From an uncultured Eubacteriales bacterium (lineage in GTDB: Bacteria > Bacillota > Clostridia > TANB77 > CAG-508): a stretch of DNA of 40,469 nucleotides. The DNA is taken from positions 1 to 40,469 of the forward strand of contig CASFHP010000012.1 of the NCBI GenBank assembly GCA_949294555.1. Direction: 5' to 3'. Numbering within the stretch: position 1 is the first letter of the stretch; each line of letters begins with the position of its first letter. The notes beneath the pieces are model-generated. The model was not told the DNA's origin, did not search any database, and saw only the letters and a program-made list of their open reading frames with translations. Positions 35,467-40,469 of the stretch are shown one piece after another. The position numbers and the translations under genes are program-made.

Positions 35467-36012
35467 ATGCAAAAAAATATAGGTTCAAAATTAGCATTAT
35501 ATCCAATGCCATTATTAGTAATAGGAACAATGGTAGATGGAAAAGCAAATTGGATATTAGTAGGACATAGTGGAATTATAGGACATGATAGAGTGATGGT
35601 AAGTCTAGTAAAAACACATTATACAAATAAAGGAATTAAAGATACAAAAACATTATCTATAAATATTGTAAGTGAAGAAATGCTTAAAAAAGCAGATTAT
35701 GTAGGTAGTGTTAGTGGAAGTAAACAAGATAAATCAGATGTATTTGAATATCATATAGGAGAAGCAGGAGCACCAATCATAAATACTGCACCAGTGGTTA
35801 TGGAATGTAAAGTAGAAGATAATTATGAAACAGATAATTTTGATAACTTTATAATGTCAATTGCAAACACTTATGTTCAAGAAGAAAATTTAGATGAAAA
35901 AGGCAAAATAGATTATACAAAATTTAATCCAGTATTATTTGAATTTCCAAATTACACATATTTAAGAACAGGAGAAACCATTGGAAATTGTTTAAAATTA
36001 GATAAAGAGTAA
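35467..36012 (+). CDS. Flavin reductase-like (flavoredoxin) FMN-binding protein
   Basis: The split-barrel flavin reductase family is indicated by LYPMPLLVIGTMVDGKANWILVGHSGIIGHDRVMVSL, then TKTLSINIVSEEMLKKADYVGSVSG, and VVMECKVEDNYET. These proteins bind FMN and pass electrons between flavoproteins. At 181 aa it is complete. It follows the FMN reductase after 19 bp with AGGAGG, and so the two flavoproteins may work as partners. Confidence 0.85.
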   Translation: MQKNIGSKLALYPMPLLVIGTMVDGKANWILVGHSGIIGHDRVMVSLVKTHYTNKGIKDTKTLSINIVSEEMLKKADYVGSVSGSKQDKSDVFEYHIGEAGAPIINTAPVVMECKVEDNYETDNFDNFIMSIANTYVQEENLDEKGKIDYTKFNPVLFEFPNYTYLRTGETIGNCLKLDKE

Positions 36013-36105
36013 TTTATAATACCTTGAGGTATAGATATCAATTTATGGGTTATCTAAAGGAAATGTATGTACCACATAAAATAGTGGGAGCATTATAAGA
36101 AAGCC

Positions 36106-36137
36106 GTGCGTCAACGAAATCAAAGATTTCAACGCAC
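36106..36137. other. Stem-loop between flavoprotein and monooxygenase genes
   Basis: GTGCGT/ACGCAC (36106-36111, 36132-36137) encloses GAAATC-AAA-GATTTC (36116-36130) with an asymmetric internal loop. There is no T tract, so it is probably an RNA processing or stability structure rather than a terminator. Confidence 0.4.
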
Positions 36138-36175
36138 ACATATGTGCAAAATAAAAAATGTAAGGAGGATTTGTT

Positions 36176-36469
36176 ATGAATTTAACAATTAACATATATT
36201 ATACTGGAGAAAACGGAAGTGCAAAGAAATTTGCAGAAGAAATGGTATCATCAGGAATAGTAGATAGAGTTCGTGGAGAAAAAGGTAATTTGAAATATGA
36301 ATATTTCTTCCCAATGGATGATCCCGAAACAGTCCTATTAATAGATAGATGGGAAAGTCAAGAAGCATTAGATGAACATCATAAATCTCCAATGATGAAA
36401 GAAATAGCAGACTTAAGAGATAAATATCATCTCCATATGAGAGTAGAGCAATTTGTAGAAAGAAAATAG
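36176..36469 (+). CDS. ABM-domain (quinol monooxygenase/YgiN-like) protein
   Basis: The antibiotic-biosynthesis-monooxygenase fold is suggested by LTINIYYTGENGSAKKFAEEM, YEYFFPMDDPETVLLIDRWESQEALDEHHKSPMM and the closing MRVEQF strand. The WxSxxALxxHxxSxxM pattern is the best marker. These small dimers act on quinols or similar compounds without a cofactor, or serve in stress. At 97 aa it is full length. It is downstream of the two flavoprotein genes, possibly in the same TetR-controlled set. Confidence 0.82.
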   Translation: MNLTINIYYTGENGSAKKFAEEMVSSGIVDRVRGEKGNLKYEYFFPMDDPETVLLIDRWESQEALDEHHKSPMMKEIADLRDKYHLHMRVEQFVERK

Positions 36470-36614
36470 GAAAGCAAAAATTTGAATTGTAATACCAAAT
36501 AGTAAGTTGTCGTTGGGATTGAATTTTCAATAATATAAAATATTTTTTAAATTCATAGATTTTAAAAAGAAAAGATGGTATAATAATATAAATTGATTTA
36601 TGGAGGTAATAAAT

Positions 36615-36857
36615 ATGTCAATAGAAAAACAAAAATTATATAATGAAATTGAAACATTGCCAGAGGAACTTACAAACCAAGTTATTAATTTTATAGAATA
36701 TTTAAAACTATCATATATAGATACAGAAGCTCCAGATAGTGTAACAATAAAAAGCAAAAAAGATTTAAAAGAAAAACTACAAAAAGGTTTAGATGATATA
36801 AAAGCAAATAAAGTAATTTCTTTAGATGAAGCATTTGCTAAAATTGATAATATATAA
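36615..36857 (+). CDS. Antitoxin of a type II toxin-antitoxin pair (DUF2281-like)
   Basis: The 80-aa protein starts MSIEKQKLYNEIETLPEEL, continues NFIEYLKLSYID and ends LDEAFAKIDNI. The short N-terminal helix pair and acidic C-terminal toxin-binding tail are typical of DUF2281/RelB-type antitoxins. An ATG at 36600 overlaps the GGAGG site, so 36615 is chosen. It lies 18 bp before the RelE/ParE-like gene, the usual antitoxin-first order. Confidence 0.8.
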   Translation: MSIEKQKLYNEIETLPEELTNQVINFIEYLKLSYIDTEAPDSVTIKSKKDLKEKLQKGLDDIKANKVISLDEAFAKIDNI

Positions 36858-36875
36858 AAAGAATGGAGCAATGCC

Positions 36876-37199
36876 ATGAAAAAATATATAGTTGAGATTT
36901 CAGAAACTGCTGAACAAGATTTAGAAAATATTATTTCATATCTACGATTTAGTTTAGTAGGAGATATTATAGCAGATAAATACAAGATTTTATTCAAACA
37001 GGAATTAAAGAATTTAGAGAATATTGCAGGGAATATGCCTATTTTAAGTGAGGATTTAACTGGGCATAAAAACATTAGAAAGATTAATGTGAGAAATTAT
37101 ATAGTATTTTATATAGTGGATGACGAAAATTCTAAAGCATTAGTGGTGAGAATAGGTCATGCTTTTATGGATTGGGAAAAATATTTAAAAGATGAATAG
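36876..37199 (+). CDS. RelE/ParE family toxin
   Basis: The ParE/RelE fold is clear: YIVEISETAEQDLENIISYL, LKNLENIAGNMPIL, NIRKINVRNYIVFYIVDDEN, ALVVRIGHAFMDWEKYL. The N-terminal ExAxxDLxxIxxYL and the R-NYxVFYxVD strand are family hallmarks. Whether it cleaves mRNA or poisons gyrase cannot be told. At 107 aa it is complete. A terminator follows directly. A type II pair of this kind next to an IS scar is consistent with a horizontally acquired segment. Confidence 0.87.
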   Translation: MKKYIVEISETAEQDLENIISYLRFSLVGDIIADKYKILFKQELKNLENIAGNMPILSEDLTGHKNIRKINVRNYIVFYIVDDENSKALVVRIGHAFMDWEKYLKDE

Positions 37200-37230
37200 T
37201 TAGCAAATATAAAATATTTGCTAATTTTTT
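37200..37230 (+). terminator. Terminator of the toxin-antitoxin operon
   Basis: TTAGCAAATA (37200-37209) pairs with TATTTGCTAA (37215-37224), loop TAAAA, then TTTTTT. Confidence 0.9.
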
Positions 37231-37478
37231 CTGAGTAATTATCCATACAACTTACAAGTTACGAAAGAAATCTAATAAAAATTTAGGTTTCTTTTTAAAA
37301 TACTGAACATCTAATATAATACTGAACATATTAACCAAATGTAGGAAAAAATTTAGATTTATCCTACAATTTACAAAAAATACTACACAAACTAAAAAAA
37401 GTATGATAAAATATTTTAGAATTAACAAAGTACAAATTAATAATATATTAAAATTTAGAAATTAAGGAGGAATTAACA
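37231..37478 (+). other. AT-rich gap before yebC
   Basis: AAAGAAATCT (about 37264) can pair with AGGTTTCTTT around an AT loop, and the motif TACTGAACAT occurs twice (37303 and 37322 regions). No gene is visible. Sequence such as TATGATAAAAT near 37402 may be the yebC -10. Confidence 0.4.
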
Positions 37479-38198
37479 ATGTCAGGACACAGTAAATGGC
37501 ATAATATACAAGCCAAAAAAGGAAAAGCAGACGCTGCAAGAGGAAAAATATTTACAAAATTAGGAAGAGAATTATTAATTGCAGTAAAAGAAGGTGGACC
37601 AGACCCAGCAGGAAATTCAAAACTAAAAAATGTAATCGCAAAATGTAAAGCAGCAAATATGCCAAATGATACAATTAATAATGCCATAAGAAAAGCATCA
37701 ACGAGTAACGAAAATTATGAAGAAATTACATATGAAGGATATGGACCAAATGGTGTAGCCGTTATTGTCCAAGCTTCAACAGACAATAAAAATAGAACAG
37801 CAGCAGATGTTAGACATGTGTTTGATAAAGCAGGAGGAAATTTGGGAACCACTGGATGTGTATCATATATGTTTAATAAAAAAGGTGTCATTGTTATAGA
37901 AAAAGAAAGCACCTCTATGAGTGAAGATGATTTAATGATGTTAGCCTTAGAAGCTGGAGCAGAAGACTTTTCAGCAGAAGAGGAAGTATATGAAATCACA
38001 ACAGACCCAGCAGACTTTACAGCTGTTCGTGAAAAATTAGAAGAAGCAGGATTAGAATTCTTAGAGGCAGAAGTGCAAATGGTACCAACAACAACTGTAA
38101 AATTAGATGAAAAAGGAACAGAAAAAATGGAAAGACTAATAGAAAATCTAGAAGATTTAGATGATGTTTCAAATATTTATCATAATTGGGAAGAATAA
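37479..38198 (+). CDS. yebC: YebC/PmpR-family regulatory protein
   Basis: Widely conserved YebC family (TACO1 relatives); roles reported include transcription regulation and, more recently, translation of proline-rich tracts. [31 protein letters not shown] is the unmistakable start, followed by [53 protein letters not shown] and the C-terminal [15 protein letters not shown]. At 239 aa it is full length, with AAGGAGG 8 bp before the ATG. Confidence 0.96.
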   Translation: MSGHSKWHNIQAKKGKADAARGKIFTKLGRELLIAVKEGGPDPAGNSKLKNVIAKCKAANMPNDTINNAIRKASTSNENYEEITYEGYGPNGVAVIVQASTDNKNRTAADVRHVFDKAGGNLGTTGCVSYMFNKKGVIVIEKESTSMSEDDLMMLALEAGAEDFSAEEEVYEITTDPADFTAVREKLEEAGLEFLEAEVQMVPTTTVKLDEKGTEKMERLIENLEDLDDVSNIYHNWEE

Positions 38199-38249
38199 AA
38201 AAAGCAAGCATTAAAAAATTTAAAAATTTTAATGCATATAATATGTACG

Positions 38250-38291
38250 AAATAGATAAATGGCAGTAGGAATACAGTTATTTATCTATTT
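38250..38291. other. Perfect 12-bp inverted repeat upstream of the last gene
   Basis: AAATAGATAAAT (38250-38261) and ATTTATCTATTT (38280-38291) flank an 18-nt loop. It may end the yebC transcript or regulate the following gene; a weaker hairpin (GCATTAAAA with TTTTAATGC) lies just before it near 38208-38235. Confidence 0.5.
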
Positions 38292-38335
38292 ATTAAATTA
38301 GTTAGGGCAAATACATGCTCAAATGGAGGGATCTC

Positions 38336-40288
38336 ATGGGACAAAAGAAAAGAAAAGGATTAGTCATAACGATACTTGTTCTTTTAATTATTATTTTACT
38401 TTTAATAGCTGGAATAGCATATTTATATTTATTTACAGACCTATTAAAAACAAATAAGCAATTATTTTTTCAATATACAGCTAAGCTAGTGCAAGAACAA
38501 GATGGTTTTATAGATAATGCAGTCATGCAATATCTTCAAAGAAAACAAAGTTCACCATATGAAACAAATGGAGAGCTTGCACTTGATATTTCAATTCCTA
38601 GTATAGAAGATTCACTACAAATCGTGAATGATTTTAATATTACGTATTCAGGAAAAACAGATGCAAGTAATGCAAAATCGGAAAGTGAAATTAGCCTAAA
38701 TTATTCAGACAGTGTTAAATTCCCATTCACATATAGAAAAACCAATACGCTTACAGGTATTCAAACACAATATATTGGCAGTAACTTCGTGGCTGTAAGA
38801 AATGATGAAGAACTATCCGGTTTTGAAGATTTAAACAGATTAGAGAAATTACAAAATTTTGAACTATCTAATGAAGAAATACAAAATTTAAAAACCACCT
38901 ATTTTGACAATATATTGAATCAGTTGGAAGATAGTAAATTTGCTAAATTAACAGAAGGAGAATTAACAGGATATAGACTCACATTAACAGCAGAAGAATT
39001 TAAAAATGTATTGGTACAGATATTGGAAGCATTAAAAACAGATGAAACAACATTAAATACAATAAATGAAATCGGAGATATATTAGGAAGTACCTCTCAA
39101 TTTGATACAGGTACAATAGAAAATTTGATAGAAACAATTCAAAATGATTTAGAAATTGGTGGAAATATAGAATTAACCGTTTATCAAAATGGCGGAAATC
39201 TTAGCAGGGTTGATATTGAAGTAGCACAAAATATATTAACTATTTATAAAGAAGGAAATGGACAAGAAATTACCTATCATGTTTCAATAAATAGTACAGA
39301 AAATGAAGAAAATAATATTGCATTTAGTACAAAATATACAGGATTAGGCACAGATACTGTAACAGAAACCTATGAAATTGTATATGAAGGAAAAGATGCC
39401 ATTAATGATTTAATGACAGAAACACAAAGCAGTCAAACATCTACACAAATAGCCAATGAAGGAGAATTTGCTAAGTTACTAATGATGCAAGTTTTAACAA
39501 ATAGAGTATCTAATGGAAATCCGAGTACACCGATAGAGCTTGCAGATATAGAACAAGAATTATCATCAGGAAATGATGAACAATATGCAAACATGACAGT
39601 TGAGCAAGAAACAGATACGACTTTTAAAATTACATTTATAGATACAGGAAATGAATTTATTTTCGATAATGAGGGAAAACTTGTAGAGGAGCCAGAAACA
39701 ACATCTCAAGCAAATAGTTCAAGTGGTACAGAAAATAGTACAAGCAAATATCAATATACAGTTACAAATACGATACAATTTGTAAATAGTGTAGAAATTG
39801 AAGATTTAACAGATCAAAATGCAGTTATATTAAATGACAAAGATAATGCATATGTTACGAACTTAATAAGTGCAATAGAAGAAAGGTTAACAGAAGTTAA
39901 TAGGCTTCAGATGGAAGAATTAGGTGTAGCAGAAGAAGCAAATCCAATTCAATTCCTATTACCATCAACATTCATGTCAGAAGGAAGTTCATCAAGTTTG
40001 AATGAACAAGATGTAAATGCCTTTAATGAAAAATTTGAATTGTATCAAAGTACAAACACAACAGGAGCAACTGTAAAAGGACTATTAACAACCATACAAA
40101 ATAACAATGAAACAGAAGGAAATTACCAGATAGAAGAAATTAATTTTGATGGAGAAGAATATGAAGTTACAGAACAAAATATAACATATATTAAAAGTAC
40201 GATTAATGTTGAGGATGCATATAGAGTAGAATTTGAAAAAGATAGTAGCACAGGATTAATCTATAGAGCAGTCATTAATAAAAGATGA
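38336..40288 (+). CDS. Membrane-anchored extracytoplasmic protein of unknown function (650 aa)
   Basis: The N-terminus MGQKKRKGLVITILVLLIIILLLIAGIAYLYLF is a basic stub plus one strong membrane helix. The rest is hydrophilic, rich in E, T, N and S and predicted extracellular, with a Ser/Thr-rich linker (ETTSQANSSSGTENSTS) around residue 465. No enzymatic motif, sortase signal or repeat domain is evident. Related lipoprotein-like or DUF6583-type proteins exist in Clostridia, but I cannot assign it. ATG 38315 is rejected because GGAGGG at 38325-38330 positions ATG 38336. The last ten codons lie within palindrome copy 3, which suggests a convergent paralogue downstream. Confidence 0.8.
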   Translation: MGQKKRKGLVITILVLLIIILLLIAGIAYLYLFTDLLKTNKQLFFQYTAKLVQEQDGFIDNAVMQYLQRKQSSPYETNGELALDISIPSIEDSLQIVNDFNITYSGKTDASNAKSESEISLNYSDSVKFPFTYRKTNTLTGIQTQYIGSNFVAVRNDEELSGFEDLNRLEKLQNFELSNEEIQNLKTTYFDNILNQLEDSKFAKLTEGELTGYRLTLTAEEFKNVLVQILEALKTDETTLNTINEIGDILGSTSQFDTGTIENLIETIQNDLEIGGNIELTVYQNGGNLSRVDIEVAQNILTIYKEGNGQEITYHVSINSTENEENNIAFSTKYTGLGTDTVTETYEIVYEGKDAINDLMTETQSSQTSTQIANEGEFAKLLMMQVLTNRVSNGNPSTPIELADIEQELSSGNDEQYANMTVEQETDTTFKITFIDTGNEFIFDNEGKLVEEPETTSQANSSSGTENSTSKYQYTVTNTIQFVNSVEIEDLTDQNAVILNDKDNAYVTNLISAIEERLTEVNRLQMEELGVAEEANPIQFLLPSTFMSEGSSSSLNEQDVNAFNEKFELYQSTNTTGATVKGLLTTIQNNNETEGNYQIEEINFDGEEYEVTEQNITYIKSTINVEDAYRVEFEKDSSTGLIYRAVINKR

Positions 40289-40469
40289 GACAGTTTGGGC
40301 CAGGTTGAGGTTGAAAGCGATGACTTTGGGGACGGAGCAAAAAATCATCATTTTTATAAAAAATCTTTATAAAAAAGATTATTTTTTTGTACGTCCCCAA
40401 AGTCATCGCTTTCAACCACAACCTGGCCCAAACGGTCTCATCTTTTATTAATTACTGCTCTATAGATTA
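40257..40469. repeat. GGGGACGG palindrome, copy 3, extending into the preceding gene
   Basis: Arms run from 40257 to about 40345 and from about 40382 to the window end at 40469, and may continue outside. They are imperfect: for example A/C at 40292/40434, A/T within GGTTGAGG, and ACGGAG on the left against ACGTAC on the right. The inner part shares the GATGACTTTGGGGACGGAG and GAGCAAAAAATCATCA modules with copy 2. The outer 32 bp repeat the last codons and stop of the gene ending at 40288 in inverted orientation. Confidence 0.88.
40438..40469 (-). CDS. Possible 3' end of a convergent paralogue of the 38336-40288 gene
   Basis: The minus strand reads LIYRAVINKR and TGA, the same C-terminus as the gene ending at 40288, with one synonymous difference (GTA against GTC). 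A third-position-only change in ten codons hints at coding sequence under selection, hence a second convergent copy. Only about ten codons are visible, so it could equally be a duplicated non-coding arm. Confidence 0.35.
   Translation of the reverse strand, partial: IYRAVINKR

Noticed and set aside
36013..36175. Riboswitch (for example FMN) before the monooxygenase gene
   Set aside because: A single hairpin is present, without the conserved FMN-aptamer core or a terminator.

Overview
The window is low-GC Bacillota DNA, most likely from an uncultured or gut-type member of the Clostridia. The evidence is the very AT-rich, A/T-ending codon use, the ctsR-mcsA-mcsB-clpC stress operon with a CtsR box, groESL under a CIRCE element, the ireB-ruvX-DUF1292 cluster, rbgA and mrnC, and strong GGAGG ribosome sites throughout. 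I cannot name the species.

Layout. 1-1054: 3' part of a hendecad-repeat coiled-coil gene and a small unknown gene. 1.1-8.6 kb: protein quality control (ctsR operon, groES, groEL), with a small cupin gene on the minus strand between the two operons. 8.6-13.0 kb: an accessory island ending at a three-gene tRNA cluster (Val, Asp, Phe, minus strand). It carries a prepilin-like surface protein whose 3' end looks like the variable region of a diversity-generating retroelement (DGR) target, a MutS-domain-I-like small protein, an SSB-like fragment, a zinc-ribbon protein, a candidate type I toxin-antitoxin locus, an excisionase and a broken integrase. 13.3-18.1 kb: a Cys-rich peptide, an acyl-CoA synthetase, a membrane-anchored protein and a GH73 cell-wall hydrolase. 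18.1-22.2 kb: an apparent operon of a small membrane protein, a TadZ/CpaE-like ATPase with AT-hooks, and a GAF/degenerate-GGDEF protein. 22.2-26.6 kb: housekeeping genes (ireB, ruvX, DUF1292, rbgA, mrnC) plus a nucleotidase and a DUF4116 protein. 26.7-33.8 kb: yfcE, an MgtA-type P-type ATPase, an AIM24 protein, a histidine phosphatase and ilvBN. 33.9-37.2 kb: an IS3 scar, a TetR-controlled flavoprotein cluster and a RelE/ParE-type toxin-antitoxin pair. 37.5-40.5 kb: yebC and a large membrane-anchored protein whose 3' end lies inside a long inverted repeat.

The two most interesting loci are in the island. First, 12054-12382 has the architecture of a par/Fst-like type I toxin-antitoxin system: convergent promoters, a 32-codon peptide gene, a roughly 67-nt antisense-acting RNA, repeats giving complementarity over the toxin start codon, and two terminators with the same 7-nt loop. 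Second, 10681-10803 is a GC-rich, almost purely NNY-codon tail put out of frame by one base, which fits a DGR variable region whose reverse transcriptase is not in the window. In addition, three nested palindromes built on a GGGGACGGAG box (6758-6875, 13760-13945, 40257-40469) form an intergenic repeat family. One lies between groES and groEL, and one extends into coding sequence in a way that predicts a convergent paralogue just beyond the window.
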